Assembly: GCF_026153455.1 (NCBI RefSeq)
Contig: NZ_CP110629.1
Coordinates: 2,046,001-2,110,000 of the forward strand
Direction: 5' to 3'
DNA: 64,000 nt
DNA from: Marinimicrobium sp. C6131
GTDB taxonomy: Bacteria > Pseudomonadota > Gammaproteobacteria > Pseudomonadales > Cellvibrionaceae
The translations under genes and the position numbers were made by a program. Of this stretch, positions 43,296 through 51,066 are shown in pieces (position 1 is the stretch's first letter; every line of letters starts with the position of its first letter). The notes below the pieces were generated by a model. It saw only the letters and a list, made by a program, of their open reading frames with translations. It was not told where the DNA came from and searched no databases.

Positions 43296-43436
43296 AGGGG
43301 TAACTCCGGTGGTTGATTTGTTATGCCACCGAGTTTAGCAAACTCATGCAGGAGTACGCGGGTGTTTCACTGGATTGAAAAGCGACCTGGCAGGACGACT
43401 CAGGAACGGCACAATTGCGGCAACAGGGAGGGGTAT

Positions 43437-43514
43437 AAACGAAAAAGCCCCTGAAGTTTACACGGAAAATCAGGGGCTTACGGGATTCTATAGTGGTCGG
43501 AGCGAGAGGATTCG
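43437..43514. repeat. Left att-like repeat: copy of tRNA-Pro 3' end with terminator
   Basis: TAGTGGTCGGAGCGAGAGGATTCG-type sequence at 43491-43514 is identical over 24 bases to 46652-46675, the CCA end and T-arm of tRNA-Pro. The adjoining block with AAACGAAAAAGCCCC (43437) and GGAAAATCAGGGGCTTA (43464) also matches 46599-46642 with some divergence. The rest of the tRNA is absent after 43514. Confidence 0.8.
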
Positions 43515-43751
43515 CATACGTCCCTGCCCTACTCCGTAGGCTAACTTTGCACCACAATACTTTTAGAATCAGCCACTTAGAGAGAACAGGCGATCACAGT
43601 AGACCACTGTATGACTCATCGTTTTCGACGCTTTTTCGACACTAATGCTTACAAAGACCTTTTCGACCTGTAGACTTTTCGCTATAAATACTTCGCCCTA
43701 ATTGCCGGCACAACTACTCTTTCTGCAGAAATACTTGAAATAGGATTTTTT

Positions 43752-44036
43752 ATGACTTTATCGCCTGAGGTAGTTAGTACCACTGGATTGGCTCTCGACC
43801 TTTTTGGAGCAATACTAATTGGCTTCGAGTTTTTTAAGAAGTATAAGGGGGATCAATACCGGCCCGACGCTGGGCTTGGTATCGACCCATCTAAAGGTAT
43901 TATTATAACGCAGAGCGAAGTTCAACCTACTGATGATTTCAAGCGTTGGCAACGAAAACGAGAGCGTACCGCAAAATTAGGCTTTTCTTTTCTAGCCGTT
44001 GGCTTTTCATTGCAAATAGCTGCAAACTGGATATAG
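43752..44036 (+). CDS. Small membrane protein with two helices, unknown function
   Basis: A 94-aa protein. One hydrophobic helix near the N-terminus (TGLALDLFGAILIGFEFF) and one at the C-terminus (LGFSFLAVGFSLQIAANWI) flank a charged cytosolic loop with KGDQYRPDAG and DDFKRWQRKRERT. AT-rich codon use unlike the chromosome. No family recognised. First gene of the island, 106 bases ahead of the DUF2971 gene and in the same direction, so the two may work together. Confidence 0.6.
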   Translation: MTLSPEVVSTTGLALDLFGAILIGFEFFKKYKGDQYRPDAGLGIDPSKGIIITQSEVQPTDDFKRWQRKRERTAKLGFSFLAVGFSLQIAANWI

Positions 44037-44142
44037 CGTATTCACTACCCTCGCTTCTTTGAGTATATATAGCCCCTCTAACCCGCTATAGTTTTTAGTT
44101 ATAACGCTGCCTTTTCATAAACTTGTATTTAAGGACAAAGCA

Positions 44143-44997
44143 ATGGGTATCATCGACGAACTAAATAGCAACCCAATCCCAACAGAGCTGTTCCACTACA
44201 CATCTCAAGCAGGTCTGATTGGAATTATCGAAACAAATTCAATATGGGCTTCAAAAATTCATTATTTGAATGATTCTACCGAATTCGAATTGGCTTTGAA
44301 TTTGGTTAAGGAAGTACTTAATGAAAAACGGAAAAAAGTTAGAACAACCCCTTCCAGAAAGAAAATTGATTGCTTTCTCGAAAATATAAAATCTATTGGT
44401 AGCACCAATGTTTGCGTAGCCTCCCTTAGCGAGAATAGAGATTTGCTGAGCCAGTGGCGGGCGTATGGAGGAGGCTCTGGCGGTTACTCGATTGGAGTCA
44501 AAGCGCAAAATATCGCCAAAAACGTCATGAACAGAGGATTCTCTTTACTTAAATGCGAGTACGATGAAAATAAGCAATTAAGCTTAGCAAGGATGCTTGT
44601 TAGTGAATGCCTGGCAGAAAACGTTGATACAGAAATCGTAAAATTTAACCGAGGGGTTCCTACCCTTGATTTCTCTGCAGGAAGTGAATTCAAGAGAAAG
44701 CTATCATTGCTAGCTTCTGTGCTCAAGCACAAAACATTTAAAGAAGAGTCAGAGTGGCGACTTGTTTCCCAGGAACCTATAAGTGCTCAAGATCTTAAGT
44801 TCCGCCCTGGAATCTCTACAGTGACTCCTTACATTCCCGTGGAACTTGGAGAAAAAAGATACTATCTCCAAAGCATTACCGCAGGACCAACACCAAACCC
44901 CTCGCAAGCAGCTGACATGCTTAAGGTTTTAACGTTAAAACACATTGAGTGCAACCTCAAAACTTACACCAGTGAAGTACCATTTAGAAATTGGTAA
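44143..44997 (+). CDS. DUF2971 protein
   Basis: A 284-aa soluble protein. The DUF2971 pattern is clear: ELFHYTSQAGLIGIIETNSIWASKIHYLNDSTEFELAL at the start, VCVASLSENRDLLSQWRAYGGGSGGYSIG in the middle, and FKEESEWRLVSQEP later. The family is scattered on islands and prophages and its biochemical activity is, to my knowledge, not settled. The opening HYTS...I...IW loosely resembles the start of ADP-ribosyltransferase-fold toxins, which is only a suggestion. Codon use is AT-rich. The gene overlaps the 3' end of the convergent regulator by 34 bases. Confidence 0.75.
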   Translation: MGIIDELNSNPIPTELFHYTSQAGLIGIIETNSIWASKIHYLNDSTEFELALNLVKEVLNEKRKKVRTTPSRKKIDCFLENIKSIGSTNVCVASLSENRDLLSQWRAYGGGSGGYSIGVKAQNIAKNVMNRGFSLLKCEYDENKQLSLARMLVSECLAENVDTEIVKFNRGVPTLDFSAGSEFKRKLSLLASVLKHKTFKEESEWRLVSQEPISAQDLKFRPGISTVTPYIPVELGEKRYYLQSITAGPTPNPSQAADMLKVLTLKHIECNLKTYTSEVPFRNW

Positions 44998-45338
44998 CAA
45001 AATAATACCTCCAAACCATGAGGAAAATTAATTTTCTCATGCATTTCTACGGCCCCAACGAGAATCCCCTTTACTACAACCTCCATACTCATCATTTGCC
45101 ACCAATTTTTGTCTTGGGACTTATTTGTCCTTACTCCAGAATCTCCTTCCCACTGTATATCCAATACATACTCCGGGAAAATTTTGGCTAACACTTCCAA
45201 ATCGTCAATTCTGAACTTTGTCTGCCCTCCGCCGAGGTTTCTTAATCTAGTGTAGTTAGTACCCATTTTCCTAGCCAGCTCTTCTCGAGTAAGTCCTTCC
45301 TCTCGTTCAATTTCATTAATGCGTTCTTTCAAGCCCAT
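44964..45338 (-). CDS. XRE-type helix-turn-helix regulator
   Basis: A 124-aa protein whose first ~60 residues form an HTH of the XRE/Cro type: KERINEIEREEGLTREELARKMGTNYTRLRNLGGGQTKFRIDDLEVLAKIFPEYVLDIQWEG. The C-terminal ~60 residues have no recognised domain. Convergent with the DUF2971 gene and overlapping it, an arrangement seen in regulated cargo cassettes. Probable transcriptional repressor of the island. Confidence 0.7.
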   Translation of the reverse strand: MGLKERINEIEREEGLTREELARKMGTNYTRLRNLGGGQTKFRIDDLEVLAKIFPEYVLDIQWEGDSGVRTNKSQDKNWWQMMSMEVVVKGILVGAVEMHEKINFPHGLEVLFCYQFLNGTSLV

Positions 45339-45437
45339 AAATAATTAAAATCTAAAATAGTAGACACCAATTATTGTATTTCCTAATTTAGATACATATA
45401 GGCAGACACACATGATTAGAAGCATAGTGAGACAAAG

Positions 45438-45644
45438 CGCATAGACTTTCAAGAAGTAGACTCAAACACCCTTCTAGGCTCCCCACCGGTCCTCCCCTGG
45501 ACCCTCTTCGCCGACTGGATCGGCTTGGGCGATGACCCCCAAGTAGTCCGGAGCTGGCTGGATCGCGGGTATCTCCCCTCCATCCGCATAGGCAAGCGCC
45601 TATATGGTCAACGTCGAACTGTTTCGAAAAATCACATAGAATGA
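45438..45644 (+). pseudogene. Excisionase/AlpA-like DNA-binding gene remnant without start codon
   Basis: An open frame running to TGA at 45642-45644 encodes ...LFADWIGLGDDPQVVRSW followed by LDRGYLPSIRIGKRLYGQRR, a winged-helix excisionase-type DNA-binding pattern. No ATG, GTG or TTG lies between the preceding in-frame TAG (about 45418) and the conserved core, so the 5' end appears lost or replaced. The segment is GC-rich although flanked by AT-rich DNA, suggesting a recombination patch. Confidence 0.55.
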
Positions 45645-45841
45645 ATGACAAGAGCGCTCATTTATCAATGACCGATTTGCATGCGCCCCGGACAACCGAT
45701 GAGAGCAACCAGTTCTGCGGTGTGTTTTTTGGTGACGCACCCGATCCGGAAAAAATAGACTGCTGCTTACAAAAGAGAACGACTATAGGATTTAGTTTCC
45801 GAAAATTCCCTCTGGCCGAACCGTATACTTCCAGTCAATAA
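45641..45841 (+). CDS. Hypothetical short protein behind the excisionase remnant
   Basis: A 66-residue ORF whose ATG overlaps the stop of the excisionase-like remnant (ATGA), an arrangement typical of coupled phage genes. The sequence (MNDKSAHLSMTDLHAPRTT; VFFGDAPDPEKIDCC) has no recognised domain. It may be the start of a truncated replication or regulatory gene of the original element. Confidence 0.35.
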   Translation: MNDKSAHLSMTDLHAPRTTDESNQFCGVFFGDAPDPEKIDCCLQKRTTIGFSFRKFPLAEPYTSSQ

Positions 45842-45956
45842 CATCTGGCCGGCAGCTAAGCTGGGAACGTGAGCTACTCTCTTCTGTTTTCGAAGCGATT
45901 GGCGTGCCCCGTCTTGGATTAACACGATTTTTAAATCTCTGATAACACATAGTGCA

Positions 45957-46406
45957 CTAATAGCAGTGCCTTAATGCAGCTTTTCCATAACAGCTCTTCC
46001 CTGTACCGTAATTTATGTAGTAACCACTGGACTCTATATATGTCCAATAGTTTTGGTTTGCATCATAACCTTTCATATCACCATTTTCGGAAAAGTAAGT
46101 CACCCAGCTAGTTCCATTAGAATAGTTATAACCATTAAGCTTTAGAGTCCCGTCCGCCATCCAGTTACAGTGATATGAGTTACCTGACTGGTAGTCATAA
46201 GAAGAACCTGTAGAAGCACATTGGCCAATTCCAGAATCATCGGTTGTGCCCTGATAGTACGCCCGCGCCCCTGTTTGTTGCTGACTGGCGCCAGCTAGCA
46301 TGCCAGCTACCAACGCGTCCAGTTGAGCCTGAGTTAACGATTCGCAGCCCAATAAACACAAACTAGCCACGGAGACCGCAGCTGCTCGACCAGATATGAG
46401 AATCAT
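45957..46406 (-). CDS. Small Tyr/Asn/Gly-rich lipoprotein, unknown function
   Basis: A 149-aa predicted lipoprotein; the start at 46406 gives MILISGRAAAVSVASLCLLGC with lipobox LLGC (Cys 21). The mature part is polar and aromatic (SYDYQSGNSYHCNWMADGTLKLNGYNYSNGTSW; NYWTYIESSGYYINYGTGKSC) with five Cys residues. It has no recognised family. It lies inside the island close to the tRNA-Pro end. Confidence 0.55.
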   Translation of the reverse strand: MILISGRAAAVSVASLCLLGCESLTQAQLDALVAGMLAGASQQQTGARAYYQGTTDDSGIGQCASTGSSYDYQSGNSYHCNWMADGTLKLNGYNYSNGTSWVTYFSENGDMKGYDANQNYWTYIESSGYYINYGTGKSCYGKAALRHCY

Positions 46407-46598
46407 CAGCCTCTCCGTGTATATTGCATTCAATAGTTGCTCACTTCAGGGCATCCAGCATCTACCCAGCTCCACTCGACAGATGTGGATGCTACAAAAT
46501 ATAGAGGACGTACCTCACTTAACCGATTATGGCTCAAAGGACTAGGGTTCGCTGAATTTCCAAGGCGGAATTAGTAGCTACGGTACAGAAAGGGTTTA

Positions 46599-46675
46599 AA
46601 ACGAAAAAGCCCCCGAATTTCTCTAGGAAAATCAGGGGCTTAGACTGGAATTAGTGGTCGGAGCGAGAGGATTCG
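46599..46675. repeat. Right att-like repeat at the intact tRNA-Pro 3' end
   Basis: Partner of the repeat at 43437-43514, identical over the 24 bases 46652-46675 within the tRNA and similar across the terminator. The same sequence is functional here as the 3' end of tRNA-Pro. Confidence 0.8.
46604..46645 (-). terminator. Terminator of tRNA-Pro
   Basis: Read leftward, AAGCCCCTGATTTTCC pairs with the complementary AAATTCGGGGGCTT and is followed by a T run. It lies ten bases downstream of the tRNA 3' end. Confidence 0.75.
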
Positions 46676-46731
46676 AACCTCCGACCCCCTCGTCCCGAAC
46701 GAGGTGCGCTACCAGACTGCGCTACGCTCCG
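46655..46731 (-). tRNA. tRNA-Pro (anticodon CGG)
   Basis: A complete 77-base cloverleaf including encoded CCA. The acceptor pair is CGGAGCG/CGCTCCG with discriminator A. The D-arm contains GCGCAGTCTGGTAGCGC, the anticodon stem-loop is CCTCG-TTCGGGA-CGAGG, and the T-arm is GGAGG-TTCGAAT-CCTCT. Anticodon CGG reads proline CCG. Its 3' end is the integration site of the adjoining island. Confidence 0.96.
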
Positions 46732-46908
46732 ACTGGGTTGGCCTGTGCCAACGAGGGCGGAATTATAACAGCTGTTTTTCTGCTGTAAATGGGGAATTGG
46801 CATTTCTTGCGTCACAGATTGACGGATTGGCGGGCGGATGGGGCCCCATGGCGGGCCGCAACTGGTATCATGCGCTCAATCTGTTTGACCCGAATGAGGA
46901 ATTGACGC

Positions 46909-47307
46909 GTGAACGCCGCTTTTCGACTTGCTGCTGTAACCACTCTGGCTCTGGTAATGACCGCCTGCGTGGGGCTACTGGACCGCCCGGAGGAGCCGGA
47001 AGGCCCTCAGGTGGATACCCGGGCGGCCGCCGTGGTCAGTCTGATCGATCAGGCTCGCCTGGCCTATGAGCAGGGCGACTATATGGGCGCCATCGCCGCC
47101 GCCGAACGCGGCCTGCGGATCGATCGGCGTGAACCGGAGCTGTATCTGGTGCTGGCCCAGAGCTATTTTGACCTGGCGCAGATGGAGCAGGCACGCCAGT
47201 TCGCGGAGCAGGGGCTGCGCCACAGCCCGCCGGACTCGCGCCTGTATCAGGCCCTGGAAGCGGTGCGCGGGCGCGCCGCCCAGAGCACCGGCACCCTGCG
47301 CTTTTAA
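46909..47307 (+). CDS. TPR-containing lipoprotein
   Basis: A 132-aa protein beginning at GTG 46909 (GAATGAGG upstream). The signal peptide ends LVMTAC (Cys 20). Residues ~38-110 form about two tetratricopeptide repeats (ARLAYEQGDYMGAIAAAERGLRIDRREPELYLVLAQSYFDLAQMEQARQFAEQGL). A similar small TPR lipoprotein stands beside mrcB in pseudomonads, as I recall, where accessory lipoproteins of PBP1b are known; here mrcB is the next gene, convergent. Activation of PBP1b is a guess from position. Confidence 0.7.
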   Translation: MNAAFRLAAVTTLALVMTACVGLLDRPEEPEGPQVDTRAAAVVSLIDQARLAYEQGDYMGAIAAAERGLRIDRREPELYLVLAQSYFDLAQMEQARQFAEQGLRHSPPDSRLYQALEAVRGRAAQSTGTLRF

Positions 47308-47330
47308 TCCTTCCGGACCGGCATCGCTGC

Positions 47331-47363
47331 ATGAGATTCGGCTAATATATAGCCAAATCTCAT
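47331..47363. repeat. Imperfect 14-bp palindrome
   Basis: ATGAGATTCGGCTA (47331-47344) and TAGCCAAATCTCAT (47350-47363) pair with one mismatch around a five-base AT loop. No T run follows. It lies 24 bases after the TPR lipoprotein gene and may be an operator or the tip of a small repeat. Confidence 0.5.
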
Positions 47364-47541
47364 GTACAAGCCCTTACCTATTTCCAATTGGTTTAATTAA
47401 GCCGCCGGAAAAGCTGGCGATTTTATGATCAGCGTCGATACTGTAAGTAACTGGTGTTGGCAATCCCCTGGTTATATCAACCACCAGTTGGGTCCGGTGG
47501 ACCTTGTCAGGAAACTTTCCTTTATTGTGTACTCCTATCTT

Positions 47542-47570
47542 GCCGGTGCTCATGAAGCACCGGCTTTTTT
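47542..47570 (+). terminator. Rho-independent terminator
   Basis: GCCGGTGCT and AGCACCGGC form a 9-bp stem with loop CATGA, followed by TTTTTT. It ends rightward transcripts before the convergent mrcB. Confidence 0.85.
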
Positions 47571-47582
47571 ATGCGCCCGGCG

Positions 47583-49922
47583 TCACTGCCAGAGGCGCTG
47601 CCACCAACTGGGGCGGGACGAGCGGTCGATGCGGCACCGGACGGACTCCTCCGGTGCCTGACCTTCCCGCAGTGGCAGCCAGACGGCGCCCTCACAGCGC
47701 TCGGCGCTGAGCTTTCCGGTCGCGCTGTCGATCCAGTCAAAACTGACATCACCCGGCGGACTCAAGGGCAGCCCCTGGGTGGGCAGGTCGGCCATCATAT
47801 CCGCCCAGGCGTGCAGAGCGCCGGAGGAGCCCGTCAGCGGCGTTTCCTCGTTGTTGTCCCGTCCAAGCCAGACGACGGTGAGGTGCTGGCCACTGAAACC
47901 GGCAAACCAGCTATCCCGGTAGTCATTGCTGGTGCCGGTTTTGCCGGCCATCGCCAGCTCTTCCGGTAAACGCTGGTAGACCGACCGCCCGGTTCCCTCA
48001 CGCAGGGCAAGCTGCAACAGGTACTGCATCTGGAAGCTGGCCTCGGGACTGAACCGCTGCTCCATCTTCAATGGATAGCGGCGCAGCGGGTCGCCCTCGG
48101 CGGTCAGTACTTCGCGAATCGCCCGCAGGGGGGTATAAACGCCTTCGGCGGCGAGGGTGTGATAAATGCCGGAGACCTCATAGGGTGTCATTTCCACCGC
48201 CCCGAGCAGGATGGCCGGCACCCCGGGAATGTTTCCTTCAAAGCCCGCCGCGCGCAGCGTGTCGTACACGGCCCCCAGCCCCAGGTTCATACCCAGCCGG
48301 GCGGTGGCCTGGTTGTAGGAGTGCACCAGCCCCTGATAGAGGGGCACCTCGCCGTGATCCTCCAGGCTGGCGTTGCGGGGCTCCCACAGGGTGCCATCGC
48401 CCGCCTCCACGGTGACCGGGTCATCGCTGATCAGGGTGCCGGGATGGTAGGTTTCGGGGCGCTCCAGCGCCGTGAGATACACAAAGGGTTTGACCAGCGA
48501 GCCAATGGGCCGGCGGGCATCCAGGGCGCGATTGAAGCCGTTGAACCGGCCGTTGCGATCGCCCACCAGGGCGAGCACCTCGCCGGCGCCCACCGAGGTG
48601 ACCATGGCAGCCCCCTGCAGTCCCTCGGTACTATGCGCCTGCTCCAGGCGGTGTAACCGCTCACTGATCACCCGCTCCAGGCGCCGCTGAATCATCGGCG
48701 AGAGGCTGGTGAAGATTCGGAGCCCTTCGCTGCGCAGGTCTTCCTCCCGGTAGTCCCGACGCAGTTGCCGGTTCACCAGTTCGATAAAGGCCGGGTAACT
48801 CTGCAGGCTATAGTCCACATCGGGCACGATGCCCAGAGGGGCCTCGGTGGCTTTTTCCAGCTCCGCCTGGTCGATCAGGCCCTCCCGGTGCATGACCCGC
48901 AAGACCAGATCCCGGCGGTCTTTCACCCGCTCCGGGTGACGCCAGGGATTGTAGTAAGAGGCCCCTTTGACAATGGCGATCAACAGCGCGATCTGTTCGG
49001 TTTTCAGTTCGTTCAGGGGCTGGCGAAAGTAATGCTGCGCGCCCAGGGCAAAGCCGTGCACGCCCCGGGAACCACTCTGGCCCAGGTACACCTCGTTGAT
49101 ATAGGTTTCGAGGATTTCGGACTTGCTGTAGTGCACTTCCAGCAGTACCGCCATGATGGCTTCCTGGAATTTGCGCTGCAGGCTGCGCTCGTGGGTGAGA
49201 TAGAAGTTTTTCACCAGTTGCTGGGTCAGCGTACTGCCGCCCTGCACCACTCGCCCGGCCTGCAGGTTGGCCCAGGCCGCGCGCAGAATGGCCGTGGGCG
49301 ATACCCCGAAGTGGTCCAGGAAGTCGCGGTCCTCTACCGCCAGCAGGGTTTCGCCTAGCAACGGAGGCAGGTCCGCCAGACGCACCAGTAACCGGTCCTC
49401 GCCGTGGGCGGGGAAAATACCCCCGATCTCCTCGGGCTCCAGACGCATCAGTGGCAATGGCTCCCCCTGGCCGCCCTGCAGACGGGTGACCCGACCGGCG
49501 TCCAGCGTCATCCGGAAACGCCGGGCCGGCTCGTCGCCGTCCCAGAACTCGAATCCGCGACTGTAAACATCATAGTGCCGGGTGTTGCCCTCAAACCGGC
49601 GCGCGTACTGCCCGGGGCCGCTGACGCGCTCCACCGGACGATAGCCCAATGCCAGCATTTCCTGCTCGAACAGGTCGGGCGGCAGCGACACGCCTTCGTA
49701 CAACTCCAGCGGCCGGGCATAGACCCGCGCGGGCACCGACCATTTTTTGCCCTCGAATTTCTCGCGTACCACGCCGTTCAGATAGATCACCCAGAGCACA
49801 AACAGCAGGGCAATCACGCCCGCCGCATACAGCAGCCATAGGCGCAGCAGCGCCCAGCCATGGCGCCCCTGACCGGGTTGTCCCTTGCGGCGGGTTCGGG
49901 TTTTGTGGCGACGTCGGGTCAT
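47583..49922 (-). CDS. mrcB: Penicillin-binding protein 1B
   Basis: A 779-aa bifunctional peptidoglycan synthase. A basic cytosolic tail (MTRRRHKTRTRRKGQ) and one membrane helix (LLRLWLLYAAGVIALLFVLWVIYLNG) are followed by the UB2H-type region (FEQEMLALGYRPVERVSGPGQY). The glycosyltransferase domain has VEDRDFLDHFGVSPTAILRAAWANL with catalytic Glu and RKFQEAIMAVLLE. The transpeptidase carries the nucleophile Ser in RRPIGSLVKPF (SxxK), the SYN motif in HSYNQA, and KTGTSNDYRD (KTG). The UB2H domain marks it as 1B, not 1A. Divergent from the adenosine kinase gene. Confidence 0.95.
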   Translation of the reverse strand: MTRRRHKTRTRRKGQPGQGRHGWALLRLWLLYAAGVIALLFVLWVIYLNGVVREKFEGKKWSVPARVYARPLELYEGVSLPPDLFEQEMLALGYRPVERVSGPGQYARRFEGNTRHYDVYSRGFEFWDGDEPARRFRMTLDAGRVTRLQGGQGEPLPLMRLEPEEIGGIFPAHGEDRLLVRLADLPPLLGETLLAVEDRDFLDHFGVSPTAILRAAWANLQAGRVVQGGSTLTQQLVKNFYLTHERSLQRKFQEAIMAVLLEVHYSKSEILETYINEVYLGQSGSRGVHGFALGAQHYFRQPLNELKTEQIALLIAIVKGASYYNPWRHPERVKDRRDLVLRVMHREGLIDQAELEKATEAPLGIVPDVDYSLQSYPAFIELVNRQLRRDYREEDLRSEGLRIFTSLSPMIQRRLERVISERLHRLEQAHSTEGLQGAAMVTSVGAGEVLALVGDRNGRFNGFNRALDARRPIGSLVKPFVYLTALERPETYHPGTLISDDPVTVEAGDGTLWEPRNASLEDHGEVPLYQGLVHSYNQATARLGMNLGLGAVYDTLRAAGFEGNIPGVPAILLGAVEMTPYEVSGIYHTLAAEGVYTPLRAIREVLTAEGDPLRRYPLKMEQRFSPEASFQMQYLLQLALREGTGRSVYQRLPEELAMAGKTGTSNDYRDSWFAGFSGQHLTVVWLGRDNNEETPLTGSSGALHAWADMMADLPTQGLPLSPPGDVSFDWIDSATGKLSAERCEGAVWLPLREGQAPEESVRCRIDRSSRPSWWQRLWQ

Positions 49923-50064
49923 AATCGGTGGTCAACTCGTTGCTGGTGAAGCCCCGGCTTTCGGGGGCGCTTTCGTACGGGGCGCTTATTTTGCATAATG
50001 GTCGGCCAAAACCCAACCGGAAGCGCCACACGGCGCTCAATTTCGGACTGACAGCGAGGCATTC

Positions 50065-51066
50065 ATGAACGACCACTATCACATCTACGGCATCGGCGCG
50101 GCTCTGGTGGACACCGAAATCGAAGTCAGTGACGCCGACCTGAAAGCCATGGCCGTCGCCAAAGGTGTGATGACGCTGGTCGATGAGCCCCGCCAGTCTG
50201 AGCTGATTGACTACTTGAGCGACCACTTGGTTCATTCCAATCGCGCCAGCGGCGGCTCCGGGGCCAACACCGTGATTGCCGCCAGTTACTTCGGTTGTCG
50301 CAGTTTTTATTCCTGCCGGGTCGCCAATGACGAGAACGGCGAGTTCTACCTGAACGACATCAAGGCCGCCGGAGTGGACTATCCCGAGCACCTGGGCAGC
50401 GATGAGGGCATCACCGGTAAATGTCTGGTGATGATCACCCCGGATGCCGAGCGCAGCATGAACACCTTTCTCGGCATCAGTGCCGGACTGTCTGTGAACG
50501 AGCTGCACACTCCCGCCATTGATGCGGCGGACTATGTGTATATCGAAGGTTACCTGGTCAGCTCGGACACCGGCCGGGCCGCCGCCATTGAGCTGCGCGA
50601 GCGGGCGGAGAAGCGTAACACTCTGACCTCACTGAGCCTGTCGGACCCGGCCATGGTGCAGTTCTTCCGCGACGGCCTGCTGGAGATGATCGGCAAAGGC
50701 GTGGACCTGCTGTTCTGCAACCGCGAGGAAGCCATGGGCTTTACCGGCACCAACACTCTGGAAGAGGCGGCCCAGTCACTGCAGGATTACTGCCGCTCCT
50801 TTGCCATCACCTGCGGCGCGGACGGCGCGCTGGTTTTTGATGGCCGCCACTCTTATCACATTGATGCCCAGCCGGTGAAAGCGGTGGACACCAACGGTGC
50901 CGGCGATATGTTTGCCGGTGCGTTTCTGTACGCTCTGAGCCAGGGGCACGGGTACGATGTCGCCGGCCGGTTCGCAAGCCTGGCCGCCAGCAAGGTGGTC
51001 ACCCAGTACGGCCCGCGGCTGCGCCCGGAGCAGCATCAGGAGTTGAAGCAGGCGTTTTTTGGGTAG
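50065..51066 (+). CDS. Adenosine kinase, PfkB family
   Basis: A 333-aa ribokinase-fold enzyme. Motifs are RASGGSGANTVIAASYFGCRSFYSCRVANDENGEFY (PfkB signature 1), GKCLVMITPDAERSMNTFLG (typical of bacterial adenosine kinases) and DTNGAGDMFAGAFLYAL with the catalytic Asp (signature 2). It phosphorylates adenosine or a related nucleoside or sugar; adenosine is the favoured call in related gammaproteobacteria. The 3' end overlaps the convergent moeB gene by 31 bases. Confidence 0.82.
   Translation: MNDHYHIYGIGAALVDTEIEVSDADLKAMAVAKGVMTLVDEPRQSELIDYLSDHLVHSNRASGGSGANTVIAASYFGCRSFYSCRVANDENGEFYLNDIKAAGVDYPEHLGSDEGITGKCLVMITPDAERSMNTFLGISAGLSVNELHTPAIDAADYVYIEGYLVSSDTGRAAAIELRERAEKRNTLTSLSLSDPAMVQFFRDGLLEMIGKGVDLLFCNREEAMGFTGTNTLEEAAQSLQDYCRSFAITCGADGALVFDGRHSYHIDAQPVKAVDTNGAGDMFAGAFLYALSQGHGYDVAGRFASLAASKVVTQYGPRLRPEQHQELKQAFFG

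Larger units (their letters stand above)
43491..46675. mobile_element. Small genomic island in tRNA-Pro (about 3.2 kb, no integrase)
   Basis: The segment between the two tRNA-Pro end repeats is distinctly more AT-rich than its surroundings over 43.7-46.5 kb. It contains a two-TM protein, a DUF2971 protein, an XRE-type regulator, a decayed excisionase-like ORF, a fragmentary ORF and a small lipoprotein. No integrase, replication or structural gene is present, so it looks like the remains of a larger element or a cargo moved in trans. Exact ends are set by the 24-bp repeat. Confidence 0.7.

Noticed and set aside
43491..43560. A second tRNA-Pro gene
   Set aside because: Only the 3' end through the T-loop is present; the remainder cannot fold into D and anticodon arms. 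Treated as an att-like repeat.
45388..45651. 87-residue minus-strand ORF in the island
   Set aside because: Antisense of the excisionase-like remnant; Ser/Gly/Arg-rich composition without any pattern.
46704..47069. Plus-strand ORF starting inside tRNA-Pro
   Set aside because: Overlaps the tRNA and the TPR lipoprotein start in another frame; low-complexity Gly/Arg translation.
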